In this document: positions 44,966 to 54,710 of the stretch, in pieces | How positions within the stretch are numbered: the stretch's first letter is position 1 | Layout: the number at the start of each line of letters is the position of its first letter | Source of the DNA: Rhodobacteraceae bacterium (ex Bugula neritina AB1) | Lineage (GTDB): Bacteria; Pseudomonadota; Alphaproteobacteria; Rhodobacterales; Rhodobacteraceae | Assembly (NCBI GenBank): GCA_001730095.1 | Contig: MDLF01000085.1 | Span: 158,600 to 222,599, forward strand | DNA length: 64,000 bases | Reading direction: 5' to 3' | Program-made: the position numbers and the translations under genes | The notes under the pieces: model-generated | The model's input: only the letters and a program-made list of their open reading frames with translations | Told to the model about the DNA's origin: nothing | The model's database searches: none

Positions 44966-45961
44966 TTACCGGACCGCCTGCCAAAGCCGCAGGGCCTGAA
45001 CCGTCTCAGCCACGTCATGCACCCGCAGGAATTGCACGCCTTGCGCCAGGGCTGCAAGCCCCACGGCGACCGATCCCGGCGCACGGGCATCTGCGCGCGG
45101 CTCCTTGCCGATGGTGCCGATGAATTTCTTGCGTGACACCCCCAGCAGAACCGGACAGCCCAGCCCGTGAAACAGGCTGAGATTGCGCAGCAGCGTCAGA
45201 TTATGCGCCTGCGTCTTGCCAAAACCAATACCCGGATCAACGACGATCTGTTCACGCACCACGCCGATGGCTTCCAGCCGGTCGATTTGGTCGCTCAGGA
45301 AGTCATAGACATCCAGCAGCACATTTCCATATTGCGGGTTTTCCTGCATCGTGGCCGGATCGCCCTGGGCATGCATGATGCAGACAGGCACGCTGGCCTG
45401 CGCCGCCAAAGGCGCCAGCGCCGGATCGAATGTAAAGCCTGAGACATCATTCAGCAGGTCTGCACCGGCTTCCAGCGCCTCCATGCCGACGGTGGCTTTG
45501 CGGGTATCGATGGAGACCGGCACCGGGCTTTCGGCGCGGATTGCTGCAATCACCGGCGCCGTGCGTTCGATTTCCTCAGCCTCGGCAACCTCTGCTGCGC
45601 CGGGCCGGGTGGATTCGCCGCCCACGTCGATAATGGTGGCGCCATCTGCGACCATCTGCAGGGCTGCTGCCTTACCAGTCTCGATACCGGCATGCTTGCC
45701 GCCGTCCGAAAAACTGTCCGGCGTCACATTCAGAATGCCCATGATCTGCGGCTGCGTCATGTCCAGCCCGGCAATCGACGCCCGACGTGCGCTCAGCCGA
45801 CGGCGCTCCAGGTCTGGCACCAACCCAGCAGGCACGATCCTGGGCGGCCCTTCGCGGCTGAGGATCTCAACCTCGGTGAACCACAGGGCACTGCCCGCCA
45901 GGGGAACCGCACCTTCGGGGCGCGCTTCGCCGTGCTGAACCAACGGCCGGTAATATGTCAC
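44966..45961 (-). CDS. folP: Dihydropteroate synthase
   Basis: A 331-residue TIM-barrel enzyme joining p-aminobenzoate to the pterin pyrophosphate in folate synthesis. Motifs [57 protein letters not shown] and [11 protein letters not shown] are present. About 66 residues precede the core, without a recognised domain. The ATG start overlaps the folB stop in ATGA. The core alone would start near the Met at residue 68, but coupling supports the long form. Confidence 0.95.
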   Translation of the reverse strand: MTYYRPLVQHGEARPEGAVPLAGSALWFTEVEILSREGPPRIVPAGLVPDLERRRLSARRASIAGLDMTQPQIMGILNVTPDSFSDGGKHAGIETGKAAALQMVADGATIIDVGGESTRPGAAEVAEAEEIERTAPVIAAIRAESPVPVSIDTRKATVGMEALEAGADLLNDVSGFTFDPALAPLAAQASVPVCIMHAQGDPATMQENPQYGNVLLDVYDFLSDQIDRLEAIGVVREQIVVDPGIGFGKTQAHNLTLLRNLSLFHGLGCPVLLGVSRKKFIGTIGKEPRADARAPGSVAVGLAALAQGVQFLRVHDVAETVQALRLWQAVR

Positions 45962-46878
45962 AGTTGTGCTTGCTCCACGCTGACAGCCCGCAGAGGGACA
46001 CCGGGATTATCTGGCAAATCCCCGCCAAGCACAATCATCTCACCCGCTTCGAAAGTCGCGGCAAACCAGGCGGCCAGCGCCACTGTGTCCGATGGCGGCG
46101 CCGAAGGCCCGTCCACCGCATCCAGCACAATCTTGGACGGCGCCCAGACACAGATCTGGCCGTTCTTCATCGCCCAGTCCAGCTCTGTCCGGGTCGACAC
46201 CACCACGCAGCGGTCGTCCTTGGCAGCCAGGCGCCAGGCATTCTGTTCTATGGCCAAAAGATCAATCCGCCGCTGGGTCCATTTGTGGCCCGTGGTCGGC
46301 ACTGCCAGCGGATGGGCGCCCACACACAGGATCAGCGGCCGCTGACGGCATTCCATCTGGTCGATCCAGCCTGTCAGATTGCCGTTGTCGACAGCATCGT
46401 TGGACAGGTACATCAACCGCGGGTGCGGACGCTCCTCCTCATCCACCTGATGGCTGATCTGATCCTTTGAGCGCACGACTTCGACGCCCAGCGCGCCGGG
46501 GCCGCGGTCCAGCTTCTCGATCCGCACAAAGGCGCGCACGGCCTGATGCTCCAGCAGGATCCGCTCTGCCACCCGTTCAGCCAGTGTCTCCAGCAGGTTC
46601 AGACGTTCTGCCGCCAGTTCATGGGCAATCGCCTCGGTCAGCTTGTCATAAGACAGAATCCGGTCGACATCATCGTCCAGATCCTTGGGCAGCGGCGCAA
46701 TTTCGACCACCACATTGAAGCTGATCCGCTGAGTGGAGCCGCGCTCGGCCTGAAAGGCGCCGATCTCCACCTCGACGGTATGGTCCCGCAGGGAAATCCG
46801 GTCCAAAGGCCCCGGCCCCGCAGTGGCCATGGAACGCTCGGAGGGATGCGCAAAGGCAAGACGGATTTCAGAAGACAT
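45958..46878 (-). CDS. folB: Dihydroneopterin aldolase fused to an amino-acid-kinase-like domain
   Basis: A 306-residue protein. Residues 1-125 are FolB: RISLRDHTVEVEIGAFQAER, ILSYDKLTEAI and LLETLAERVAERIL, which converts dihydroneopterin to hydroxymethyl-dihydropterin and glycolaldehyde. The remaining 180 residues are not part of standard FolB. They include LILCVGAHPLAVPTTGH and PPSDTVALAAWFAATFEAGE, resembling the C-terminal half of small amino-acid-kinase-family proteins. The true start is MSSEIRLAF at 46878; an upstream frame to 46944 is rejected. Confidence 0.85.
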   Translation of the reverse strand: MSSEIRLAFAHPSERSMATAGPGPLDRISLRDHTVEVEIGAFQAERGSTQRISFNVVVEIAPLPKDLDDDVDRILSYDKLTEAIAHELAAERLNLLETLAERVAERILLEHQAVRAFVRIEKLDRGPGALGVEVVRSKDQISHQVDEEERPHPRLMYLSNDAVDNGNLTGWIDQMECRQRPLILCVGAHPLAVPTTGHKWTQRRIDLLAIEQNAWRLAAKDDRCVVVSTRTELDWAMKNGQICVWAPSKIVLDAVDGPSAPPSDTVALAAWFAATFEAGEMIVLGGDLPDNPGVPLRAVSVEQAQL

Positions 46879-47006
46879 GGGAAACGGGCCTTTGGCTGGC
46901 TGTGTCAGGTGCGGGTCCCAACAATAGACTTTCAGCGCCTGCATAACAGTCCCGCATACGCCATGCCAATGGCAGAAAGCGGCACTAGCGCGCCGCCTTC
47001 AGGCAA

Positions 47007-47663
47007 TCAGTTGTTCAACGCAGTCAGATAGCGATCGTCACGGTAGAACAGATGCACACCGATACGCGTGGTGTTTGTAAAGGTCCGGCTCCAGCGTGGG
47101 CGCACCGCCGTGGTGTGATAGTAGGTCGCGCCTGCGGTCAGTTCGGATTTCAAGCCATCCATCGCCGCGCGCGCCACCTTGGCCACCCGCTGATACGCCT
47201 TCTGCTCGCGGATCACTTCCTTGTGGCCGTCACAGGTATAGGTGAACTGGCACTGGTATCTCCGGCCCGTCCCCTGGTTGATCACCCCGCACGGCGAGTT
47301 CGGGAACTGTGCGCTGCGGACCCGGTTCAGGATCACTTCGGCCACCGCAAACTGGCCTTTCACGGTCTCGCCGCGCGCCTCGAAGTACAACGCCTCGGCC
47401 AGGCAGGAAAACTGCTTGCCGCCAGTCGCTTGGGGCTGTTTGTCCAGCCAGTCGTTTGTGTACTCCACCTGTTGCGTGCCAGTCTTGCGGCTCTTGAACG
47501 GATTGCTGCGGAATCCGAAGAATCCGCTGAACTTCCGCTCAGGCACCGCGTTCAAACTTGCCTGTTCACGCTCGATCAGCGCATCCAGTCCTGTTTCGGC
47601 AGCAACACTCTTACCAATCGTGATGGTGGCAGCCATCACGGCAATCATAGTCAACAGTTTCAT
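47007..47663 (-). CDS. Cell wall hydrolase, SleB/CwlJ type
   Basis: A 218-residue secreted protein with an N-terminal signal peptide ([20 protein letters not shown], cleavage near AAE). The Hydrolase_2 domain (about 85-215) has [20 protein letters not shown] with the likely catalytic Glu, [20 protein letters not shown] and FTYTCDGH. SleB-like enzymes cut the glycan backbone; in non-sporulating alphaproteobacteria they probably remodel peptidoglycan. It is preceded by 170 bases of intergenic sequence. Confidence 0.88.
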   Translation of the reverse strand: MKLLTMIAVMAATITIGKSVAAETGLDALIEREQASLNAVPERKFSGFFGFRSNPFKSRKTGTQQVEYTNDWLDKQPQATGGKQFSCLAEALYFEARGETVKGQFAVAEVILNRVRSAQFPNSPCGVINQGTGRRYQCQFTYTCDGHKEVIREQKAYQRVAKVARAAMDGLKSELTAGATYYHTTAVRPRWSRTFTNTTRIGVHLFYRDDRYLTALNN

Positions 47664-47835
47664 TCAGGGTTCCCCCGTCCTTGCAGCTTGCAACCGGTTT
47701 CCCCGGCCACATGCGGTCGCATCCCTTAATGGAAACAACCCGAAACGTCCAGCTCGTCGCGCAAAGCGGCGACAGCAAGGTTAACGCCAGTGCCAGGCCA
47801 GCCCCATTGTCAGCGGCTGGATGACCTGAATTTCC

Positions 47836-50412
47836 TTAATACTTTGTGTAAGTTGGAGCAATCTGTCCGGTTTTGCTGCCAATTGCCAGCTGGGCGGCGG
47901 CTAACCGCGCAACCGGAACCCGGAACGGCGAACATGAAACATAGTCAAATCCCGCGTCACGGCAAAATGCAATCGATTCGGGGTTGCCGCCATGCTCGCC
48001 ACAGATCGACAGCGTGATTCCACCGTTCTCTGCCCGGCCCCGCTGCACCCCTAGTTTCAGCAGCTCGCCCACCCCGTCGGTGTCCAGCACATGGAACGGA
48101 TCCTCTGGGAACACGCCCTGGTTCACATACTGCGACATGAACCGTCCGGCATCATCCCGCGACAGCCCATAAGTCATCTGCGTAAGGTCATTGGTGCCAA
48201 AGCTGAGAAAAGCCGTGTGCGGAGATATCTCTCCTGCCCGCAGTGCCGCGCGCGGTGTCTCGACCATCACCCCCAGCCGATAGGTGAAATCCTCGCCCCA
48301 CTCGGATTTAACAGCCGAGGCAACCGCATCAATACGCGCTTTGACCAGCTCCACCTCCCGCTTGGCCGAGACCAGCGGGATCATGATTTCCGGCACCACC
48401 GGCTCCCCCTCCTGCGAGGCCTCCAGCGTGGCTTCAAAGATTGCCCGGGCCTGCATGTCGTAAATTTCCGGCACGGTCACCCCCAGCCGCACACCGCGCA
48501 GGCCCAGCATCGGGTTGTATTCGCCCATTTCCTCGACCCGGCGGGTCACATCGCTCACAGGAATGCCCAGCGCCTCGGACAGCTCGCGCTGGCCGGTTTT
48601 GGTCGCGGGCAGGAATTCATGCAGCGGCGGGTCGAACAGCCGGATGCAGACCGGCATCCCCTCCATGATCCGGAACAGCTCGCGGAAGTCGTCGCGTTGC
48701 ATCGGCAGCAGCCGTTCCAGCACCGCCGCCCGGCCGGCAGCTGTCTCTGCAAAGATCATTTCCCGCATCACCGTCAGGCGGCCCGGGTCAAAGAACATAT
48801 GCTCTGTCCGGCACAGACCAATGCCTTGCGCGTTGAATTTCCTTGCGGTTTCAGCATCTTCCGGCGTGTCTGCATTGGCACGGATACCAATGTCGCGCGC
48901 CGCATCCGACCAGGTCAGGATGGTCTGCAGCGCCCCGTCTTCTGCGGCTTCCAGCATCTGCGGCTGGCCTGCCAGAACCTGACCGCTGCTGCCGTCGATG
49001 GTGATGATGTCACCCGCCTTGAACATCCGCCCGTCCTCGGCGCCCAGCATTTTGCGCTTGCTGTGAAACTTGAGCTGCGATGCCCCAACGATGCACGGCA
49101 GGCCCAGGCCCCGCCCGATCACCGCCGCATGGCTGGTCATGCCGCCCTTTTCTGTCAACACACCTGCCGCCGCATGCATGCCGCGCACATCCTCGGGCGA
49201 GGTTTCCCGACGGACAAGAATGCAGGCCTCCCCACGGGCAGCGCTGGCCTGCGCTTCGGCAGCCGTAAAGACCAGCTTGCCTGTGGCCGCACCAGGGCTT
49301 GCGGCGATCCCGCTGCCAATCACATCGCGCGCGGCTTCCGGCGCCACCTGCCGGTGCAGCAGCTCGTTCAGCATATGCGCATCAAGCCGCATCAGCGCTT
49401 CGTCCTGCGGAATGATGCCATCTTCGGCCAACGCCACCGCGATCCGCACCGCAGCGCGGGCCGAACGGGTCACGCGCACGCCGTCCAGGATATGCACCCG
49501 GCCGTTTTCGATGACAAACTCCAGCTGCATCTCCTCGCGCAGCTTGCGCCGCATCAGCGCCGCATGCGCCTGCAAACCGGCAAATGCTTCCGGCGCCAGC
49601 TCCTCCAGCGACAGCCCGCGCGCATCCTTGGCCAGATACAAGGCCCGAACACCGGCGCCAAGCGCATCGCGCCCCTGGCTCTGGCTCAGATAACGCCCGG
49701 TCAGCTGCGGCTCGCCGGTGGCAGAATTCACCAGCTGCAGCACCCCAGAGCCGCATTCCCCCTGGCCAACGCCCGGGATCATCTCCTGCACCACCAGTCC
49801 AAGGCCCGCATCGGCCGGCGCGCCCTTGGCTTGCCGCAGCAGCCGCGCCGAAGTGCCCTCCCAGGCCCGCGCCATCGAGCGCAGAACAGCGGCCAGCTGC
49901 TCTTCCGGGTTCTGCGGAAACGGCTCATCCGTTTCCGCCTCATAGGCATGCAGGATTTCACTCAATGCATCCGGGCCGCCGTCCTCGACATCGTCGAACA
50001 CATCCGGGTCCAGCCGCGCCACATGCACTGCGTAGGATTGCACAAACCGCAGGTAAAGCGCGGCTGCGGCATCACGCCCCAGACTGTCGCACAGATCTAC
50101 GTAACGCGCGTCATTCATGCCGATATTCAGGATCGCCCCCGGCCCGCCCCAATCCGGATCCTCAGAGGACGGGCGCACACACAGCAGCGCCTCCGGGTCG
50201 AATTCTCCCAGCACGGCAGACAGATCCGGCATTTCACCTTCGGCGATGGAGTGCACCGCATCAAAAGACAGCGCCACCGTGCGCGGCACCGGCAGATCCA
50301 GCCGCACCAGCCGCTGCAGGCATTTCGCCCGGCCGCCATGGCTGGCGGTGGCAATCGGCGCGGTTGAAGTGATCAACGAGGCCGGCGGGGTCTGTACGAA
50401 ATCTTTCTGCAC
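47836..50412 (-). CDS. Pyruvate phosphate dikinase-like enzyme with eroded ATP-binding half
   Basis: An 858-residue PPDK homologue. The swivelling domain has GGMTSHAAVIGRG with the phospho-His near 428, and the PEP/pyruvate barrel has GIGLCRTEHMFF, SFGTNDLTQMTYG and ICGEHGG, all intact. The N-terminal ATP-grasp part is unusual: HGGRAKCLQRL replaces GGKGxNLAEM, SGVLQLVNSATGE replaces SGVxFTRNPxTGE, and LDGV replaces the LQTR that holds conserved Gln and Arg. Start GTG at 50412 has AGGAGA 9 bases upstream; GTG 50454 is an alternative. Confidence 0.85.
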   Translation of the reverse strand: MQKDFVQTPPASLITSTAPIATASHGGRAKCLQRLVRLDLPVPRTVALSFDAVHSIAEGEMPDLSAVLGEFDPEALLCVRPSSEDPDWGGPGAILNIGMNDARYVDLCDSLGRDAAAALYLRFVQSYAVHVARLDPDVFDDVEDGGPDALSEILHAYEAETDEPFPQNPEEQLAAVLRSMARAWEGTSARLLRQAKGAPADAGLGLVVQEMIPGVGQGECGSGVLQLVNSATGEPQLTGRYLSQSQGRDALGAGVRALYLAKDARGLSLEELAPEAFAGLQAHAALMRRKLREEMQLEFVIENGRVHILDGVRVTRSARAAVRIAVALAEDGIIPQDEALMRLDAHMLNELLHRQVAPEAARDVIGSGIAASPGAATGKLVFTAAEAQASAARGEACILVRRETSPEDVRGMHAAAGVLTEKGGMTSHAAVIGRGLGLPCIVGASQLKFHSKRKMLGAEDGRMFKAGDIITIDGSSGQVLAGQPQMLEAAEDGALQTILTWSDAARDIGIRANADTPEDAETARKFNAQGIGLCRTEHMFFDPGRLTVMREMIFAETAAGRAAVLERLLPMQRDDFRELFRIMEGMPVCIRLFDPPLHEFLPATKTGQRELSEALGIPVSDVTRRVEEMGEYNPMLGLRGVRLGVTVPEIYDMQARAIFEATLEASQEGEPVVPEIMIPLVSAKREVELVKARIDAVASAVKSEWGEDFTYRLGVMVETPRAALRAGEISPHTAFLSFGTNDLTQMTYGLSRDDAGRFMSQYVNQGVFPEDPFHVLDTDGVGELLKLGVQRGRAENGGITLSICGEHGGNPESIAFCRDAGFDYVSCSPFRVPVARLAAAQLAIGSKTGQIAPTYTKY

Positions 50413-50510
50413 TGCAGCACGTCTCCTTTGCCTGTCACCATAAGGCGGCAGCACGATGGCGCAAGGGTCTTGTAACGGTGCCGTGACGGATGGAACCGGG
50501 CGGGAAGCAA

Positions 50511-50540
50511 AAACCGGTCTTCCCTTGCGGCAAGACCGGT
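50511..50540 (-). terminator. Intrinsic terminator after glyS
   Basis: On the minus strand ACCGGTCTT and AAGACCGGT form a 9-bp stem followed by TTTTTGC. It separates glyS from the PPDK-like gene. Confidence 0.75.
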
Positions 50541-50574
50541 GCCTCCGGCGGGAGTATTTTCGGGAAAGATGAAA
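50541..50574. repeat. Dispersed intergenic repeat, copy 2
   Basis: Inverted relative to copy 1 (32231-32262), with one extra G: GCCTCCGGCGGGAGTATT followed by TTCGGGAAAGATGAAAG. Confidence 0.7.
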
Positions 50575-50585
50575 GGACTGCTCTC

Positions 50586-52886
50586 TCAGCCTTCAACCTT
50601 GGTGAGATCTGCCACCTGGCCGCAGACCTGGCGGATCTGGTTGAGCAGATTCAGACGGTTGCGGCGGACGATCTCATTCTCCGCATTGACCTGCACCGCC
50701 TCAAAGAACGCATCGATTGGCGCGCGCAGGGCAGCCATGCCCCGCATGGCTGCCGCGAAATCTTCGGCCTCGATGGCCGGAGAGATCGCATCCCCGCCCG
50801 CAGCAAGCGCATCAAACAGCGCAGTTTCGCTGTCGTTCTCGGCAAACTTGCGGTCGGCGCCATAGGAATATTCGACGCCGTCCTTTTCTTCTGCCTGAGA
50901 CAGGATGTTGTTGGCGCGTTTGAAGCCCTGCAGCAGGTTGGTGCCGTCCTCGGTTTTCATGAAGTCTTCGAGGGCGCGGGCGCGTTTCACAAGCAGGGTC
51001 AGATCGTCGCTACCGTCCATGGCGATACAGGCATCGATCACATCGTGGCGGATGCCCTGATCGCGCAGGAACACCTTGAGGCGATCGTGGAAAAAGGAGA
51101 GGAGATCCGGGCCGAAATGGCTCTCCAATTCAGCCTGAGTTTTCAAACATGCATCTAGAGCGGTATTTTTGCCCACTCGAAACTCAGTTCGAATTGCCTC
51201 AGTCTTTTCATCGATTTCTTTAAGCCGAGGGCGCTGTTTAAGCGCTTCTTGCCATCCTGCGTTAAACATCCCAGCACAGAATTCACTATTCCTGAGTTCA
51301 TCATCACTCGCATTGCGACAAGCTTTCTCCCAAAATGCAGAGACATCAAAAAAATGGTGTTTCCAGCAAGGAGCAAACAAAGCCAACAATTCCACTCGCA
51401 CATCATTCTCTAGCACCAGCCGGATCACCCCCAGCGCAGCACGGCGCAGGGCATAGGGGTCTTTGGAACCGGTGGGCTTTTCATCAATCGCCCAGAAACC
51501 GGTCAGCGTGTCCAGCTTGTCGGCCAGCGCTACAGCCACGGAAACCGGCTCTGACGGGACATCATCGCCCGGACCCAGCGGCGAGTAATGCTGTTCGCAG
51601 GCGTTGGCGACCTCTTGCGGCAGGCCCGCAGCCTCGGCGTAGTAGCGGCCCATCAGCCCCTGCAGTTCCGGAAACTCATAGACCATTTCCGAAGACAGAT
51701 CAGCCTTGGCAACCCGTGCCGACTGCTCTGCCAAATCAGCATCGGCGCCAACCACAGGTGCGATTTCGCGGGCAAGCGCGGCGATGCGGTCAATCCGCGC
51801 GGCCTGGGTGCCCAGCTTGTTGTGGAAGGTCACATTGCCGAGGTTTTCGACCCAGGCGCTCATGCCCGCCTCGGATCTGGCGGTACGCAGATCGTTCTCC
51901 CAGAAGAACTTGGCATCGGCCAGACGCGCCGACAGCACCTTTTGGTTGCCCGCCAGAATGGTCGCGCCATTGTCCGCAGTCTCGCGGTTGGCGACGGTGA
52001 TGAACCTCTCAATCCGCCCGGTCTTGGGGTTCTTCACGGAAAAGAACTTCTGGTGTTCCTTCATCGAGGTCTGCAGCACCTCTGGCGGCAGTTCCAGGAA
52101 CTCCTCGTCGATGGCGCCCATCAGCACGACGGGCCATTCGACCAGCCCGGCAACCTCGGCCAAGAGGCCCTTGTCTTCGACCACATCCAGCCCGTTGGCA
52201 AAGGCCTGATTGCTGGCCTCCTGCCAGATCGCCGCCTGCCGTTCCGCCGGGTCCAGCACCACAAAAGCGCGTTTCAGCTTGGCGGCGTAGTCGTCAAAAC
52301 CGGTGACGGTGATCTCTTCCGGCGCCATGAAACGGTGGCCACGGGTGCTGCTGCCGGATTTGATGCCGTCGATGTCCAGATCGACAACGGATGTGCCTGC
52401 CTCATCCGACAGGATGCAGAGGATCGAATGCAAGGGGCGCACCCAGCGCAAGCTGCCTGCCCCCCAGCGCATGGATTTCGGCCAGGGAAAGGTGCGGATA
52501 CAGTCTTCCAGCACCTCGGCAATGATTTCGGCTGCCGCCCGTCCCGGCTTTTCGATCATCGCGAAATAGACCGCGCCTTTCGGCGTTTCGCGCTCTTCCA
52601 GCTGGTCGCGGGTCAGCCCCGCACCGCGCAGGAAGCCCTCGATCGCCTTGTCCGGCGCGCCCACTTTCGGCCCTTTGCGCTCTTCGCGGATGGTGGGGCT
52701 TTCCGCCAGCAGGCCGTCGACGGCCAGCGTCAGACGGCGCGGCGTCGACAGTGCAGCGGCACCGGCATAGGTGAGGCCCGCCTCGACCAGACCGTCGGTC
52801 ACGCGCTTTTTCAGGTCCTCGGCTGCACGCGCCTGCATGCGGGCGGGGATTTCCTCGGAAAACAGTTCAATCAGCAGATCGGGCAT
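50586..52886 (-). CDS. glyS: Glycyl-tRNA synthetase beta subunit
   Basis: A 766-residue subunit that recognises tRNA-Gly; with GlyQ it forms the alpha2beta2 enzyme. The start MPDLLIELFSEEIPARMQAR and the segments LRWVRPLHSILCIL, TRGHRFM, MGRYYAEAAG and GSKDPYALRRAALGVIRL are typical, and the C-terminus has the anticodon-binding DALRI-like fold. Residues 489-585 (51130-51420) are encoded in clearly lower G+C sequence with unlike codon use and seem to be an insertion or exchanged segment. It follows the DUF6446 gene after 76 bases. Confidence 0.96.
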   Translation of the reverse strand: MPDLLIELFSEEIPARMQARAAEDLKKRVTDGLVEAGLTYAGAAALSTPRRLTLAVDGLLAESPTIREERKGPKVGAPDKAIEGFLRGAGLTRDQLEERETPKGAVYFAMIEKPGRAAAEIIAEVLEDCIRTFPWPKSMRWGAGSLRWVRPLHSILCILSDEAGTSVVDLDIDGIKSGSSTRGHRFMAPEEITVTGFDDYAAKLKRAFVVLDPAERQAAIWQEASNQAFANGLDVVEDKGLLAEVAGLVEWPVVLMGAIDEEFLELPPEVLQTSMKEHQKFFSVKNPKTGRIERFITVANRETADNGATILAGNQKVLSARLADAKFFWENDLRTARSEAGMSAWVENLGNVTFHNKLGTQAARIDRIAALAREIAPVVGADADLAEQSARVAKADLSSEMVYEFPELQGLMGRYYAEAAGLPQEVANACEQHYSPLGPGDDVPSEPVSVAVALADKLDTLTGFWAIDEKPTGSKDPYALRRAALGVIRLVLENDVRVELLALFAPCWKHHFFDVSAFWEKACRNASDDELRNSEFCAGMFNAGWQEALKQRPRLKEIDEKTEAIRTEFRVGKNTALDACLKTQAELESHFGPDLLSFFHDRLKVFLRDQGIRHDVIDACIAMDGSDDLTLLVKRARALEDFMKTEDGTNLLQGFKRANNILSQAEEKDGVEYSYGADRKFAENDSETALFDALAAGGDAISPAIEAEDFAAAMRGMAALRAPIDAFFEAVQVNAENEIVRRNRLNLLNQIRQVCGQVADLTKVEG

Positions 52887-52962
52887 TGGATGTCCTCGGG
52901 CGTGGCCGCGCGGGCGGGCGCAGCGGAGTAATTGGGGTTAGCAGGCAGGGTGCGCGGGCTCA

Positions 52963-53496
52963 TCAATTGCCCCCGCCTGCCTCAGGCCGGGACGGGCATT
53001 CCTCGCCCACCACGGTGCCGTCATAGGCTTTCTGGCCGCAGTCGTTCAGCTCATGCCAGACATAGCCGCGGCCCTCGTCCGTGACGGCGACAATGCGGTC
53101 GACGCCATAAGAGATGTTCTTGACCGACAGGAACGGCTTGGCAGAACCTTCTGCCAGCTTGGCACCGATGGCGGCGGCATCGAAACAGCCAAACCAGTCC
53201 GGCGCATTGCGCGGCTCGATCTTGTCCGACAGGGTAAAGACCTGCGCCAGCGCATCCGGCGTCATTTTGGTGGTGAAACAGGCGCGGTAGCGGATCGGGG
53301 AGCTGTCAGCGTCAATCGCCTGGAAATCCGCATAGGCAATCGGCTGGGCCGCGCCGCCATCCAGCGGCACCAGCATCACATCGCGGCCCGGTTGCAGCGC
53401 AACCTCATCATAAAAGCCATAGACCTGCAGGTAATACATCGCCCCCCCGGCCGCGAGGCCGGAGACGATCAGGATCAGGGCAAGGAGTTTCCCCAT
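52963..53496 (-). CDS. DUF6446-like membrane-anchored protein
   Basis: A 177-residue protein with one N-terminal membrane segment (MGKLLALILIVSGLAAGGAM). The rest is probably periplasmic: RYRACFTT, APDWFGCFDAAAIGAKL, YGVDRIVAVTDEGRGYVWHE and paired Cys residues that could form disulfides. I recognise it as a Rhodobacteraceae protein encoded between glyQ and glyS (DUF6446, from memory). No function is known. The start at 53496 is 17 bases after the glyQ stop; the longer open frame runs into glyQ. Confidence 0.75.
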   Translation of the reverse strand: MGKLLALILIVSGLAAGGAMYYLQVYGFYDEVALQPGRDVMLVPLDGGAAQPIAYADFQAIDADSSPIRYRACFTTKMTPDALAQVFTLSDKIEPRNAPDWFGCFDAAAIGAKLAEGSAKPFLSVKNISYGVDRIVAVTDEGRGYVWHELNDCGQKAYDGTVVGEECPSRPEAGGGN

Positions 53497-53513
53497 AACG
53501 TGCTGTCTCCTGC

Positions 53514-54455
53514 TCAGGCCGCGGTCTCGGCCACATGGCCGCCGGCTTCGGTCAGCACAAAGGCATCGGCGCATTGCTTGGCCAGCGCCCGGACGCGGCC
53601 GATATAGGCCTGGCGTTCGGTCACCGAAATCACCCCGCGCGCATCCAGCAGGTTGAAGATGTGGCTGGCCTTGATGCACTGGTCATAGGCCGGATGCGCC
53701 ATGATGATGCGCTTGCCGGTCTTCGGGTCCTGATGCTCTTGCGCCAGGATGGCGGCGCATTCGGCCTCGGCCTCCTCGAAATGGCGCAGCAGCACTTCGG
53801 TATTGGCCACGTCAAAGTTCCAGCGGGCGTATTCTTCCTCGGTCTGCTTGAACACATCGCCATAAGACAGCGGGATCAGCGCGTCCGGGTCATTATAGGG
53901 CATGTCCATCACATGATCGACACCCAGCACATACATCGCCAGACGCTCCAGACCATAGGTCAGCTCGCCCGAGACCGGATGACAGTCATGGCCGCCGACC
54001 TGCTGGAAATAGGTGAACTGGCTGACTTCCATGCCGTCGCACCAGACCTCCCAGCCCAGCCCCCAGGCGCCCAGCGTCGGGCTTTCCCAGTCATCTTCGA
54101 CAAAGCGGATGTCATGCATCGCCATATCAACGCCAATCGCCTCAAGGCTGCCCAGATACAGCTCCTGCAGGTTCGGCGGGCTGGGTTTGATCAGCACCTG
54201 ATACTGGTAGTAATGCTGCAGCCGGTTCGGGTTCTCGCCATAGCGTCCATCGGTCGGGCGACGCGACGGCTGCACATAGGCCGCAGCCCAGGCCTTGGTC
54301 CCCAGCGAGCGCAGCGTGGTCGCCGGGTGGAAGGTGCCGGCGCCGACTTCCATGTCATAGGGCTGCATCACTGCGCAGCCTTTGGCGGCCCAGTAGTTCT
54401 GAAGCCTCAGGATAATCTCTTGGAAGGAGCGCGGCGCGCCGTTGGTCTGGGTCAT
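53514..54455 (-). CDS. glyQ: Glycyl-tRNA synthetase alpha subunit
   Basis: A 313-residue catalytic subunit that forms glycyl-adenylate and charges tRNA-Gly. [55 protein letters not shown] and [24 protein letters not shown] segments are family hallmarks. It heads the operon glyQ-DUF6446-glyS on the minus strand and is divergent from the secreted pseudo-protease gene, with 255 bases between them that hold both promoters. Confidence 0.97.
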   Translation of the reverse strand: MTQTNGAPRSFQEIILRLQNYWAAKGCAVMQPYDMEVGAGTFHPATTLRSLGTKAWAAAYVQPSRRPTDGRYGENPNRLQHYYQYQVLIKPSPPNLQELYLGSLEAIGVDMAMHDIRFVEDDWESPTLGAWGLGWEVWCDGMEVSQFTYFQQVGGHDCHPVSGELTYGLERLAMYVLGVDHVMDMPYNDPDALIPLSYGDVFKQTEEEYARWNFDVANTEVLLRHFEEAEAECAAILAQEHQDPKTGKRIIMAHPAYDQCIKASHIFNLLDARGVISVTERQAYIGRVRALAKQCADAFVLTEAGGHVAETAA

Positions 54456-54710
54456 CTCTCATCCCTTTGGGGGCATCTGGGGCAGCAATTGCGGGGTTCT
54501 TCCTATGCAAGGCTCTTGGCAGGGTCAACGCCCTCTGCCCGCTTGAACGCCATCCATGCACCGGCGGTCGGCGCGCATCGGCAACAAAAGTGCGGGAATG
54601 CGGCAACGGACCGGCAATTCCCCCTGACATGAGGAGTTCCCTTCGGCGCCGCAAAATGCTTAACCTCCGCCTCAAAGAATAAGTGTATTTCCGGGATACG
54701 AGGCCGACAC

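Noticed and set aside
48091..50367. Plus-strand open frame of 758 codons
   Set aside because: Antisense to the PPDK-like gene; no family motifs.
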